Assembly (NCBI RefSeq): GCF_020544405.1
Contig: NZ_CP065410.1
Span: 5,609,501 to 5,673,500, forward strand
Direction of reading: 5' to 3'
DNA length: 64,000 nt
DNA from: Pseudomonas sp. IAC-BECa141
GTDB taxonomy: Bacteria; Pseudomonadota; Gammaproteobacteria; Pseudomonadales; Pseudomonadaceae
Position numbers and translations under genes: made by a program
The notes under the pieces: model-generated
Told to the model about the DNA's origin: nothing
The model's database searches: none
Seen by the model: the letters and a program-made list of their open reading frames with translations, nothing else
Part shown: positions 20,429 to 29,226 of the stretch, one piece after another
Numbering within the stretch: the first letter of the stretch is position 1
Layout: each line of letters opens with the position of its first letter

Positions 20429-22234
20429 TTAGTAGCCCAGTGCGAAGTCTTCTTCTTTCATGTCCATCAGGTTGTTGGCGCCCGACAGCATGGTGGCCAC
20501 GTGTGTACGGGTACGCGGCAGGATGCGCTGGAAGTAGAAGCGCGCGGTTTGCAGCTTGGCGGTGTAGAACGCCTCGTCGGTGGTACCGGCAGCCAGTTTT
20601 TCAGCAGCCAGACGCGCCATGTCAGCCCAGAAGTAGGCCAGGCAGGCGTAACCGGAGTACATCAGGTAGTCCACGGAGGCCGCGCCGACTTCTTCGCGAT
20701 CTTTCATGGCGGCCATACCGACCTTCATGGTCAGCTCGCCCCACTCTTTGTTCAGTGCAGCCAACGGTGCGACGAATTCTTTGACGGCTTCGTTGCCTTC
20801 GTTGTTCTGGCAGAACTTGTGGACGATCTTGGTGAAGCCCTTCAAAGCCTCGCCCTGAGTCATCAGCACCTTACGGCCCAGCAGGTCGAGTGCCTGGATG
20901 CCGGTGGTGCCTTCGTACAGCATCGAAATGCGGCTGTCGCGAACGTTCTGCTCCATGCCCCACTCGGCGATGAAGCCGTGGCCGCCGTAGATCTGTACGC
21001 CGTGGTTGGCGGATTCGAAACCGACTTCGGTCATGAACGCTTTGGCGATCGGAGTCATGAAGGCCAGCAGTGCGTCGGCTTTCTTCTTCTCTTCTTCGTC
21101 CACGCCGTATTTGACGATGTCGACCTGTTTGGCGGTGAAGTACACCATCGCACGGTTGCCTTCGGCGAATGCCTTCATGGTCAACAGCATGCGGCGTACG
21201 TCCGGGTGAACGATGATCGGGTCAGCCGCTTTGTCCGGCGCTTTCGGGCCAGTCAGGGAACGCATTTGCAGACGATCGCGAGCGTATTTCAAGCCGCCCT
21301 GGAAGCCGATTTCGGCGTGGGCCAGACCTTGCAGCGCGGTACCCAGACGTGCGGTGTTCATGAAGGTGAACATGCAGTTCAGGCCTTTGTTCGCCGGGCC
21401 GATCAGGAAACCGGTCGCGCCGTCGAAGTTCATCACGCAGGTCGCATTGCCGTGGATGCCCATCTTGTGTTCGATCGAACCGCAGGTCACAGCATTGCGT
21501 GCACCGACGGTGCCGTCGGCGTTCGGCAGGAACTTGGGAACGATGAACAGCGAGATGCCTTTGGTGCCGGCCGGTGCGTCCGGCAGGCGGGCCAGCACGA
21601 TGTGGACGATGTTGTCGGCCATGTCGTGTTCACCGGCCGAGATGAAGATCTTGGTACCGGAGACTTTGTAGGAACCGTCGGCCTGAGGTTCGGCCTTGGT
21701 GCGCAGCATGCCCAGGTCTGTGCCGCAGTGCGGTTCGGTCAGGCACATGGTGCCGGTCCATTCGCCGGAGACCAGTTTGGTCAGATAGGCTTCTTGCTGC
21801 TCTGGGGTGCCGTGTTCGGAGATGGTGTTCATCGCGCCATGCGACAGGCCAGGGTACATGCCCCACGACCAGTTGGCTTCGCCGACCATCTCGCTGACGG
21901 CCAGACCCAACGACTCAGGCAGGCCCTGACCGCCGTGCTCGACGTCATGGGCCAGGCTTGGCCAGCCACCTTCCACGAATTGCTTGTAGGCCTCTTTGAA
22001 GCCGGTCGGGGTTTTCACGCCAGACTCGCTCCAGGTGCAGCCTTCGGTGTCACCCACGCGGTTCAGCGGTGCCAGCACCTGCTCACAAAACTTGGCGCCC
22101 TCTTCGAGAATGGCGTCAACCATGTCCGGCGTTGCTTCTGCGCACGCTGGAAGGCTCTGATAGTGCGCTTCGTAGCCGAGCAGTTCGTCACGAACGAAGC
22201 GAATATCACGCAAGGGGGCCTTGTAGTCAGGCAT
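20429..22234 (-). CDS. Acyl-CoA dehydrogenase (paralogue 3), likely PsrA-controlled
   Basis: 601 residues starting [13 protein letters not shown], with the same architecture as the other two copies ([29 protein letters not shown]). It performs the first step of fatty-acid beta-oxidation. Unlike its paralogues it has an excellent sigma70 promoter overlapped by a PsrA-type operator, so it is probably the copy induced by long-chain fatty acids; the P. aeruginosa counterpart, by position, is PA0506, reported as a FadE-type enzyme. AGAGG precedes the ATG. Confidence 0.9.
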   Translation of the reverse strand: MPDYKAPLRDIRFVRDELLGYEAHYQSLPACAEATPDMVDAILEEGAKFCEQVLAPLNRVGDTEGCTWSESGVKTPTGFKEAYKQFVEGGWPSLAHDVEHGGQGLPESLGLAVSEMVGEANWSWGMYPGLSHGAMNTISEHGTPEQQEAYLTKLVSGEWTGTMCLTEPHCGTDLGMLRTKAEPQADGSYKVSGTKIFISAGEHDMADNIVHIVLARLPDAPAGTKGISLFIVPKFLPNADGTVGARNAVTCGSIEHKMGIHGNATCVMNFDGATGFLIGPANKGLNCMFTFMNTARLGTALQGLAHAEIGFQGGLKYARDRLQMRSLTGPKAPDKAADPIIVHPDVRRMLLTMKAFAEGNRAMVYFTAKQVDIVKYGVDEEEKKKADALLAFMTPIAKAFMTEVGFESANHGVQIYGGHGFIAEWGMEQNVRDSRISMLYEGTTGIQALDLLGRKVLMTQGEALKGFTKIVHKFCQNNEGNEAVKEFVAPLAALNKEWGELTMKVGMAAMKDREEVGAASVDYLMYSGYACLAYFWADMARLAAEKLAAGTTDEAFYTAKLQTARFYFQRILPRTRTHVATMLSGANNLMDMKEEDFALGY

Positions 22235-22295
22235 AGCGATAAACCTCTGCTGATGTAACCGGGAATGAACGACCGCGTTGATTTGTTGTGACGGT

Positions 22296-22339
22296 CAAAC
22301 AGTTGTTTGAAACATACGTTTACGCCGAAATCTTGTCAA
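22296..22339 (-). promoter_or_regulatory. Sigma70 promoter with PsrA-type operator at the transcript start
   Basis: On the minus strand a perfect TTGACA (22334-22339) and TATGTT (22311-22316) are 17 bases apart. Two bases further lies CAAAC-AGTT-GTTTG (22296-22309), exact for the PsrA consensus (G/C)AAAC-N2-4-GTTT(G/C). The operator covers the predicted +1 near 22304, which fits repression relieved by long-chain acyl ligands. Confidence 0.75.
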
Positions 22340-22460
22340 GCGTCGTTCTTTTGCCATTCGTCATCACATTTTCCAAACGCCGGACAGAGCAATACGACAT
22401 GCGCCCGACCGAGGCATGTGCACTGAAAAAAGATTAGTTGAGGGAGAAGGACTTACAACG

Positions 22461-22486
22461 AAAAACGCCGCGAACAGTCGCGGCGT
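22461..22486 (-). terminator. Terminator after the FlgC-like small gene
   Basis: ACGCCGCGA-ACAG-TCGCGGCGT is a perfect 9-bp stem with a 4-base loop. The A run at 22461-22465 becomes a T run on the minus strand. It lies 24 bases past the stop at 22510. Confidence 0.85.
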
Positions 22487-22509
22487 CTGGCAAAGCGCAG
22501 GTCAGAAAA

Positions 22510-22806
22510 TCAGGCGAAGGTATCGATGATCGTACCGAGCACTTCGTCGGAAGCCTTGGCGACTTTCACACCCAGTTCCGCTTGAAACTTGCCTTGGGCC
22601 ATCTCGACCATGTTGCTGGCCAGGTCCGATTGCTGGGCGCGGTCCACAGAACGCAGACGATCGACCTGCACCTCCGAAGACTGACTGGTGACCGAACGCT
22701 CGATGGTGCTGCTGGCGATCTGGCTGGCGGCCTGGTCGACGCGGTTCTGTCCGGTCTGAATGGTGCTCAGACCTGCATAAAAAGCTGTGTTTCCAGAGAT
22801 TTCCAT
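22510..22806 (-). CDS. Small protein resembling the C-terminal part of flagellar rod/hook proteins
   Basis: 98 residues. The C-terminal 35 residues (SNMVEMAQGKFQAELGVKVA, then KASDEVLGTIIDTF) look like the amphipathic helix that ends FlgB/FlgC/FlgE-type axial proteins; the N-terminus ISGNTAFYAGLSTIQTGQ also suits a rod-type helix. The globular middle of those proteins is absent and no flagellar gene is nearby. Start 22806 is chosen over 22818 for its AGGATGAGAG leader. Function unknown. It lies 106 bases past bioD on the same strand, with its own terminator. Confidence 0.7.
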   Translation of the reverse strand: MEISGNTAFYAGLSTIQTGQNRVDQAASQIASSTIERSVTSQSSEVQVDRLRSVDRAQQSDLASNMVEMAQGKFQAELGVKVAKASDEVLGTIIDTFA

Positions 22807-22912
22807 GGGAGCTCTCATCCTTGGGAAGGATCAATGGGTGCCATTGAACCAGAGGCGCCAGAAAAACACCCGTCAAAAACACTAATGGCACAGTGCCTTG
22901 CCATAGCCAAAA

Positions 22913-23593
22913 TCAGTCGAGCAGATCCAGTTGCAAGTGATCGGCAACCGCTTCGGCGCTGACCGCCTTGAGTTTCGGCACTCGCCCCAGGCACGGCGCC
23001 GGAATTCGCTCGGCGAGTGTCGCGAGGTTTTCTTCAAGCCGCGACGTCTTCGGATCAATGATGTTCGCCACCCAACCGGCCAGTTGCAGGCCGTCCCGGG
23101 CAATCGCCTCGGCAGTCAGCAATGCATGGCTGATGCATCCCAGACGCACACCGACCACCAGAATCACCGGCAGCTTCAGCGCGATGGCCAGATCCGAGAG
23201 ATTGTCCTGATCCGCCAACGGCACCCGCCAACCGCCCGCGCCTTCGATCAGCGTGAAGTCGGCGTTCATAGCCAGAATCTCGCGCATCGGCGCCAGCAAC
23301 GATTGCACGGTCAGCGCCACACCGGCCTCACGCGCTGCCAGATGCGGCGCGATCGCCGGCTCGAACGCCACCGGGTTGACCTGTTGATACGTCAGCGGCA
23401 ACGAGCATTCGGCCTGCAACGCCAGCGCATCGGAGTTGCGCAAACCTTTGGGCGTCACTACACAACCGGACGCCACCGGTTTGCCCGCCGCCGTACTCAG
23501 CCCCGCCGACCGCGCAGCGTGCAGCAACCCGGCGGCCACGGTGGTCTTGCCAACGTCGGTGTCGGTTCCGGTGATGAAATAGGCTGCGCTCAT
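22913..23593 (-). CDS. bioD: Dethiobiotin synthetase BioD
   Basis: 226 residues, full length. The P-loop GTDTDVGKT is at residues 9-17. It uses ATP and CO2 to close the ureido ring of dethiobiotin from 7,8-diaminopelargonate, in the cytoplasm. Its start overlaps the bioC stop (ATGA). It is the last biotin gene of the operon bioB-F-H-C-D; bioA, which makes its substrate, is not in the window. Confidence 0.95.
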   Translation of the reverse strand: MSAAYFITGTDTDVGKTTVAAGLLHAARSAGLSTAAGKPVASGCVVTPKGLRNSDALALQAECSLPLTYQQVNPVAFEPAIAPHLAAREAGVALTVQSLLAPMREILAMNADFTLIEGAGGWRVPLADQDNLSDLAIALKLPVILVVGVRLGCISHALLTAEAIARDGLQLAGWVANIIDPKTSRLEENLATLAERIPAPCLGRVPKLKAVSAEAVADHLQLDLLD

Positions 23594-24396
23594 AAGGGTT
23601 TCTCCAACACGGCGTAGACCACCTGATAGGTCGCCGGCAGTCCCGCAGGCTGGCGGAACTGCTCGTAAGCCTCGACCAAGCCCAGAATCCGCGCCCGCCC
23701 GGTCAATCCGCCCGGCCGACCGGGGTTCAGGTTATGCGCGCCCAAGGCCTTGAGTTCATGAGTCAGGCTGCGCACATCCAGGTAATGCAGCACATGCGGC
23801 CGGTTCTCCAGACAAACACTGCGCAAGCCACTGGCCGCGCACAATTGCTCATAACGTGCGAACTCGCGGAAACGGTTGACGTGCACCAGGCCGTCAACCT
23901 GACGCCAACTGTCGCGCAGTTCGTACAGCGTCCCTGCACAAAGACTAGCAAACGCGAAAATCCCCCCAGGTTTCAGCACTCGAAACGCTTCGCCGAGCAC
24001 CGCTTCAAAGTCCGCGCACCATTGCACGGCGAGGCTGGAGAAGATCAGATCACACGTTGAATCCTGCAACGGCAAACGCTCGGCATCGCCAGCGATGAAG
24101 TGCGTGGCGCCGCCCAACGGCCGGGCGTGATTGAGCATGCCCTCAGCGATATCCAGCGCCAGCCCCTCACCAAATCGCTCGGCCAGCGCCCGTGTGAAAT
24201 ACCCTGTGCCACAGCCGAGATCCAGCCAGCGTGACGACCGAAAACACACCGGCAAGCGATTTATCAACTGTGTACCGACATCGCGCTGCAACTCGGCGAC
24301 GCTGTCATAGCTGGCTGCCGCGCGAGAAAAAGAAGCCGCGACCTGGCGCTTGTCAGGCAAGCCGCCGGGCAACGCAGCAACAGACAAATCAGTCAT
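23590..24396 (-). CDS. bioC: Malonyl-ACP O-methyltransferase BioC
   Basis: 268 residues from ATG 24396; a GTG at 24408 would add four residues, but GAGTG sits properly before the ATG. The SAM-binding motif [12 protein letters not shown] is near residue 48. It methylates malonyl-ACP so that the fatty-acid machinery can build pimeloyl-ACP methyl ester. It overlaps bioH upstream and bioD downstream, showing tight coupling. Confidence 0.93.
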   Translation of the reverse strand: MTDLSVAALPGGLPDKRQVAASFSRAAASYDSVAELQRDVGTQLINRLPVCFRSSRWLDLGCGTGYFTRALAERFGEGLALDIAEGMLNHARPLGGATHFIAGDAERLPLQDSTCDLIFSSLAVQWCADFEAVLGEAFRVLKPGGIFAFASLCAGTLYELRDSWRQVDGLVHVNRFREFARYEQLCAASGLRSVCLENRPHVLHYLDVRSLTHELKALGAHNLNPGRPGGLTGRARILGLVEAYEQFRQPAGLPATYQVVYAVLEKPL

Positions 24397-25120
24397 CACC
24401 ACACTCACTTAAAAACGCCTGGATCGCACCCGCCACACCGTGGGGGTCCTCCAGAAGAAACGCATGGCTGGCCTGCTCGATCAGACCCACTTCGACATCC
24501 GCCAGCAACGCGAACAACTCGCCCGCAGACTCCGCCGGCACCAACCCGTCCAGCCCACCAAACAAATGCAGTTGCGGGCCACGAAACGCCTGCAAGGCTT
24601 CCCGCGTATCGATCTGCGCCAACAATTCCAGACCCGCCATCAAAGCGGCCGGCGAGGTATTCGGCGCGCCGCCGAGCAACAACCGCGACAAGCCGCGCGC
24701 ATCTTGCGCGCCTTGGGCGCAGAGCAAAGAGAATCGCTTCAGGGTCGTCCGCGGATCAGCGCTGCAACCGGCAAGAAACGCATCGAAGGTCTCGCCGGAC
24801 ATCGCACAAGGCCACTGTTCATGAGCGACAAACGAAGGATTACTCGCCAGGGTCAGCAAGCCGCAGCAATGTTCGCCACGCCGCGCCGCCAGCTCCGAAG
24901 CGAGCATGCCGCCCAGCGACCAGCCGCCGAGCCAGGCATCTTCGGGGATGCGCTCATCGAGTTCGTCGAGCCAGTCTTGCAGATCGCTGGAATCCAGCTC
25001 CGGCAACGGTTCGATGTCGACCTGCAGGTGTTCATCGAGTCCACGCAACGCAGCGGCCAGCGGCTCCAGCGGCGAAACGCCGAGCCCCCAACCCGGTAGC
25101 AGAATCAGACGATCACGCAT
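24389..25120 (-). CDS. bioH: Pimeloyl-ACP methyl ester carboxylesterase BioH
   Basis: 243 residues from ATG 25120, an alpha/beta hydrolase beginning [20 protein letters not shown]. The nucleophile elbow is [10 protein letters not shown] (Ser near residue 78), and the C-terminal SHAFLLEDP supplies His. It removes the methyl group from pimeloyl-ACP methyl ester, ending pimelate synthesis. The start overlaps the bioF stop by 8 bases. The open frame extends to 25147 without an equally good start. Confidence 0.93.
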   Translation of the reverse strand: MRDRLILLPGWGLGVSPLEPLAAALRGLDEHLQVDIEPLPELDSSDLQDWLDELDERIPEDAWLGGWSLGGMLASELAARRGEHCCGLLTLASNPSFVAHEQWPCAMSGETFDAFLAGCSADPRTTLKRFSLLCAQGAQDARGLSRLLLGGAPNTSPAALMAGLELLAQIDTREALQAFRGPQLHLFGGLDGLVPAESAGELFALLADVEVGLIEQASHAFLLEDPHGVAGAIQAFLSECGDD

Positions 25121-26291
25121 AGCTTGGCTCCGACTTGAGTTTGGCAAAGCAATCGGCCAGTCCTTCCAACAATAGCTGCACCTGCGCCTCGCTGTGGGCC
25201 GCGGTCAGCGTCACCCGCAACCGCGCACTGCCGGCGGGCACGGTCGGCGGGCGGATCGCAGTGACCATCAGCCCACGCTCGCGCAGCATCTGCGACAGAC
25301 GCACGGCGCGACCGGCATCGCCGATCAGGATCGGCTGGATCGGCGTGAAGCTGTCCATCAGTTCCAGACCAATCTGCTCGGCGCCGTGGCGGAACTGGCG
25401 GATCAGCGTGCGCAGATGCTCGCGACGCCAGTGTTCGCTGCGCAGCAGTTCCAGACTTTTCAATGTTGCACAGGCCAGCGCCGGCGGCTGGCTGGTGGTG
25501 TAGATGTACGGACGGGCGAACTGGATCAGGCTTTCGATCAGCTCTTCACTGCCCGCGACGAACGCACCCGCCGTGCCGAACGCTTTGCCAAGAGTCCCGA
25601 CCAATACCGGCACATCCTCCTGGCTCAAACCGAAATGCTCGACGATCCCGCCACCATTCGCGCCCAAAGGACCGAAGCCGTGGGCGTCATCGACCATCAA
25701 CCACGCGCCTTTGGCCTTGGTTTCCCGGGCCAGGGCCGGCAGATCGGCAAGGTCGCCGTCCATGCTGAACACGCCGTCAGTGACCACCAGCGTATTGCCG
25801 GTGGCTTTCTCCAGACGCTTGGCCAGACTGTCGGCGTCGTTGTGCAGATAACGATTGAAGCGCGCGCCGGACAACAATCCGGCATCCAGCAACGAGGCAT
25901 GATTGAGCCGGTCTTCCAGCACCGTATCGCCCTGCCCGACCAATGCGGTGACCGCGCCGAGGTTGGCCATGTAACCGGTGGTGAACAACAGCGCGCGAGG
26001 CCGTCCGGTGAGGTCGGCGAGAGCTTCTTCCAAAGCGTGATGCGGGCCGCTGTGGCCAATCACCAGATGCGATGCGCCGCCGCCGACACCCCAGCGCTCA
26101 GCACCGGCGCGCCAGGCTTCGATCACTTGCGGGTGATTGGCCAGGCCCAGGTAATCGTTGTTGCAGAACGCCAGCAACGGCTGACCGTCGACCACCACTT
26201 GCGGCCCTTGTGGGCTTTCAAGCAATGGGCGCTGGCGATAAAGATTTTCGGCACGACGGGCAGCAAGGCGTGCGGCGAGATCGAAAGACAT
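25113..26291 (-). CDS. bioF: 8-amino-7-oxononanoate synthase BioF
   Basis: 392 residues of the PLP alpha-oxoamine synthase family. The PLP lysine is Lys236 ([11 protein letters not shown]), and [11 protein letters not shown] supplies the PLP ring contacts. It joins pimeloyl-ACP (or -CoA) with L-alanine. ATG 26291 is chosen: GAGG lies 6 bases upstream, and the extra frame to 26426 runs through a REP pair. That REP pair separates it from bioB, so bioB and bioFHCD may be expressed at different levels. Confidence 0.95.
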   Translation of the reverse strand: MSFDLAARLAARRAENLYRQRPLLESPQGPQVVVDGQPLLAFCNNDYLGLANHPQVIEAWRAGAERWGVGGGASHLVIGHSGPHHALEEALADLTGRPRALLFTTGYMANLGAVTALVGQGDTVLEDRLNHASLLDAGLLSGARFNRYLHNDADSLAKRLEKATGNTLVVTDGVFSMDGDLADLPALARETKAKGAWLMVDDAHGFGPLGANGGGIVEHFGLSQEDVPVLVGTLGKAFGTAGAFVAGSEELIESLIQFARPYIYTTSQPPALACATLKSLELLRSEHWRREHLRTLIRQFRHGAEQIGLELMDSFTPIQPILIGDAGRAVRLSQMLRERGLMVTAIRPPTVPAGSARLRVTLTAAHSEAQVQLLLEGLADCFAKLKSEPSYA

Positions 26292-26320
26292 GCAGGCCTC
26301 GACATTCAAGTGACACAGAT

Positions 26321-26420
26321 CCCCTTGTGGGAGCGGGCCTGCTCGCGAGGAGGCCTTCACATCCGACATCAATGTCGACTGAAGCACCGCTATCGCGAGC
26401 AAGCTCGCTCCCACAGGGGT
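26321..26420. repeat. REP pair (REPIN) between bioB and bioF
   Basis: Two inverted copies of the Pseudomonas REP sequence: TTGTGGGAGCGGGCCTGCTC near 26325 and GCGAGCAAGCTCGCTCCCAC near 26396, about 45 bases apart. In an operon such a structure can stabilise the upstream message or reduce read-through. Confidence 0.9.
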
Positions 26421-26452
26421 TTGCATTCCTTCAGAGGAATCCGCGCAGGTTT

Positions 26453-27508
26453 TTACACCGCCGCGTTATAGAACTGCTCGCTGCTCTTCTGCTCCACCAG
26501 CGCCTGCTCGATGGCGGCCTGATGCACTTCGTCGGCATGCTCTTCGCGGGCTTCCGGCTGAATGCCCAGACGCGCAAACAGCTGCATGTCCTTGTCGGCC
26601 TGCGGGTTGGCGGTGGTCAGCAGTTTGTCGCCGTAGAAGATCGAGTTGGCGCCGGCGAAAAACGCCAGGGCCTGCATCTGCTCGTTCATTGCTTCGCGGC
26701 CGGCGGACAGGCGCACGTGAGATTGCGGCATCAGGATGCGCGCCACGGCGAGCATGCGGATGAAATCGAACGGATCGACGTCGTCGGCGTTTTCCAGCGG
26801 CGTGCCGGCGACTTTCACCAGCATGTTGATCGGCACCGATTCCGGGTGCTCCGGCAGGTTGGCCAACTGGATCAGCAGGTTCGCGCGGTCATCGAGGGAC
26901 TCGCCCATGCCGAGAATGCCGCCGGAGCAGATCTTCATCCCCGCATCGCGCACGTACGCCAGGGTTTGCAGGCGCTCGCTGTAAGTGCGGGTGGTGATGA
27001 TGCTGCCGTAGAACTCCGGCGAGGTGTCGAGGTTGTGGTTGTAGTAGTCGAGCCCGGCCTTGGCCAGCGCTTCGGTCTGATCCTGATCGAGACGACCGAG
27101 GGTCATGCAGGTTTCCAGGCCCATGGCCTTCACGCCTTCGACCATCTTCAGTACGTAAGGCATGTCCTTGGCCGACGGGTGTTTCCACGCCGCGCCCATG
27201 CAGAAGCGGGTTGAGCCGATAGCTTTGGCGCGGGCAGCCTCTTCGAGGACTTTCTGCACTTCCATCAACTTTTCTTTTTCCAGCCCGGTGTTGTAGTGAC
27301 CGGACTGCGGACAATATTTGCAATCTTCCGGACAGGCGCCGGTCTTGATCGACAACAGGGTGGAAACCTGGACGCGGTTGGCGTCGAAATGCGCGCGGTG
27401 CACCGTCTGCGCCTGGAACAGCAAGTCGTTGAATGGCTGAACGAAGAGTGCTTTGACTTCGGCCAAAGTCCAGTCGTGACGCAGGGTGGCAGTGGTGCTG
27501 GCGCTCAT
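26453..27508 (-). CDS. bioB: Biotin synthase BioB (radical SAM)
   Basis: 351 residues from ATG 27508, preceded by AAGGAAA. Radical SAM cysteines are at 59, 63 and 66 (CPEDCKYC); further conserved stretches include [13 protein letters not shown]. It inserts sulfur into dethiobiotin using a [4Fe-4S] and a sacrificial [2Fe-2S] cluster. First gene of the biotin operon, with a promoter-operator at 27583-27637 that reaches into the divergent comF gene. Confidence 0.96.
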   Translation of the reverse strand: MSASTTATLRHDWTLAEVKALFVQPFNDLLFQAQTVHRAHFDANRVQVSTLLSIKTGACPEDCKYCPQSGHYNTGLEKEKLMEVQKVLEEAARAKAIGSTRFCMGAAWKHPSAKDMPYVLKMVEGVKAMGLETCMTLGRLDQDQTEALAKAGLDYYNHNLDTSPEFYGSIITTRTYSERLQTLAYVRDAGMKICSGGILGMGESLDDRANLLIQLANLPEHPESVPINMLVKVAGTPLENADDVDPFDFIRMLAVARILMPQSHVRLSAGREAMNEQMQALAFFAGANSIFYGDKLLTTANPQADKDMQLFARLGIQPEAREEHADEVHQAAIEQALVEQKSSEQFYNAAV

Positions 27509-27582
27509 GGGCGTTTCCTTGGTTATGCTTGGCTGGCGCCTGGGGAAACGGAATACCCACAGGCACGACACGGATGTTCGGC

Positions 27583-27637
27583 ATATTTAAGGAAGAGTCA
27601 TGCACTGTCAACCACACTACAAAAGGCCGGTTTACAT
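27583..27637 (-). promoter_or_regulatory. bioB promoter with BirA-type operator, inside the start of comF
   Basis: On the minus strand TTGACA (27606-27611) and AAATAT (27583-27588) are 17 bases apart. The inverted repeat CTGTCAACC-N15-GGTTTACAT (27605-27613 and 27629-27637) matches the gammaproteobacterial BirA operator TTGTAAACC-N14-16-GGTTTACAA at 15 of 18 arm positions. The TTGACA box lies in one arm, so BirA with biotinyl-AMP would block polymerase. Confidence 0.8.
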
Positions 27638-28337
27638 CTGGTTAAAAAACAAACAACACTGTTTATTGTGTGACGAACCGGCAGACGGGCAAATCCCGAT
27701 CTGCACTGCCTGTGAAACCGATCTGCCGTGGCTGGGCGATCAATGCGTGACCTGCGCCCTGCCCCTCGCCGCCAGCCTGACCTGTGGTGCCTGCCTGCAG
27801 GATCCACCGGCCTTTGAACAAGTCGCCGTGCCATGGACTTACAGCTTTCCCATGGACACGCTGATCACCCGCTTCAAGCACAACGGCAAATGGCCGCTTG
27901 GCCACTTGCTCGCCGACGTTCTCGGCGAGTTCCTGCAACATCGCTTCGAGGAAGACCTGCCTCGCCCGGACGCCCTGCTGCCGGTGCCGCTGGCACCGAA
28001 ACGCCTGCGCCAGCGCGGCTTCAATCAAGCGGCGATGCTGGCGCAGTGGCTGGGCAAGTCACTCGACCTGCCTTGCGAGGAGCACAACCTTTTGCGCGTG
28101 CAGGATACCGACGCCCAGCAAGCCCTCAATGCCAAGGCACGTAAAAGCAATCTGCGACACGCCTTCGCCCTCAGTCCCGATGCCCAGGTGAAAGGCCGGC
28201 ACCTGGCCCTGGTCGACGACGTGCTGACCACTGGCGCCACCGCCCAGGCGCTGGCCCGTTTGCTGATGAACGCCGGCGCCGCGCGGGTGGATGTGTACTG
28301 CCTGGCCCGCACGCCAAAACCCGGCGACCCGGCTTGA
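27600..28337 (+). CDS. comF: ComF/GntX-family phosphoribosyltransferase-like protein
   Basis: 245 residues. A cysteine-rich N-terminal zinc-binding part (CLLCDEPAD, then CTAC, CVTCALPL, CGAC) is followed by a phosphoribosyltransferase domain with the PRPP loop VDDVLTTGAT near residue 205. ComF proteins are linked to DNA uptake/recombination, and GntX to gluconate use; the reaction is unknown. ATG 27600 is preceded by AAGGAAGAG. The BirA operator lies in codons 2-13, so biotin status could also affect this gene. Confidence 0.85.
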   Translation: MHCQPHYKRPVYIWLKNKQHCLLCDEPADGQIPICTACETDLPWLGDQCVTCALPLAASLTCGACLQDPPAFEQVAVPWTYSFPMDTLITRFKHNGKWPLGHLLADVLGEFLQHRFEEDLPRPDALLPVPLAPKRLRQRGFNQAAMLAQWLGKSLDLPCEEHNLLRVQDTDAQQALNAKARKSNLRHAFALSPDAQVKGRHLALVDDVLTTGATAQALARLLMNAGAARVDVYCLARTPKPGDPA

Positions 28338-28393
28338 CGGATACGCCTCGAGCCGCCAACGTCCTCCCTCAACCCTTCAGCAAAGCGTCCGCC

Positions 28394-29158
28394 ATGTCCT
28401 TGCCCACCCTGTTGTCCCAGCACATCGTCCGCCGTCCGCAGCGCATCGCCTTGCTGCAACACATCGCCGAGCAGGGTTCGATCACCCGCGCCGCGAAAAG
28501 CGCCGGCCTGAGTTACAAGGCGGCGTGGGATGCCATCGATGAGCTGAACAACCTCGCGCAAAAGCCTCTGGTCGAGCGCGCGGTCGGCGGCAAGGGCGGA
28601 GGTGGCGCCAAACTGTCGAGCGAGGGCGAGCGAGTGCTGCGCCTCTATCAGAAGCTGCAAGCCTTGCAGGCCCAGGTACTTGAAGCCGCCGAGGATGCCA
28701 GCGATCTGGACCTGCTCGGTCGGCTGATGCTCAGGACCAGCGCGCGCAATCAACTGCACGGCAAAGTCGTGCAGATCGAAGGTCAGGGCCGCAACGATCT
28801 GATCCGCCTTGAGCTGGCCGAAGGTCTGTCGATCGACGCGCAGATCACCCACGACAGCACTGTGCACCTGGAGCTGCAACCGGGCACGGAAGTGGTGGCG
28901 CTGATCAAGGCCGGCTGGCTCGAACTGCTCGCGCCCGAGGCCACGCCTGCCGTCGGACACAACCTTTTGAACGGTCGGATCGAGGCGATTCTCGACGCCG
29001 AAGACGGCCCCAGCGAAGTACGCATCGCCCTGCCCAATGGCCAGACCCTTTGCGCGCTGGCCGAACCGCTGGACTTGCGCAGCCGTGGTCTGAAGCTCGA
29101 GCAACCGGTGCAGGTGCAGTTTTCTCCGTCGAATGTGCTGCTGGGCACACCGCTCTGA
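28394..29158 (+). CDS. modE: ModE-type molybdate-responsive regulator
   Basis: 254 residues. N-terminal winged helix (ITRAAKSAGLSYKAAWDAID) followed by two Mop/TOBE repeats, beginning near SARNQLHGKVVQIEGQGRND (residues ~115-180) and NLLNGRIEAILDAEDG (~185-250). Domain order equals E. coli ModE. It binds molybdate and regulates molybdate transport and molybdoenzyme genes. No modABC genes are in the window, so it acts in trans. ATG 28394 has only a weak ribosome site; a TTG at 28334 overlapping comF is possible but less likely. Confidence 0.85.
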   Translation: MSLPTLLSQHIVRRPQRIALLQHIAEQGSITRAAKSAGLSYKAAWDAIDELNNLAQKPLVERAVGGKGGGGAKLSSEGERVLRLYQKLQALQAQVLEAAEDASDLDLLGRLMLRTSARNQLHGKVVQIEGQGRNDLIRLELAEGLSIDAQITHDSTVHLELQPGTEVVALIKAGWLELLAPEATPAVGHNLLNGRIEAILDAEDGPSEVRIALPNGQTLCALAEPLDLRSRGLKLEQPVQVQFSPSNVLLGTPL

Positions 29159-29226
29159 CAGCGCTGCAACGAAAGCGTCATCGACCCGCATTAAGGTGGC
29201 TGCCAAAACCATGCAGGGAGCCTGAT

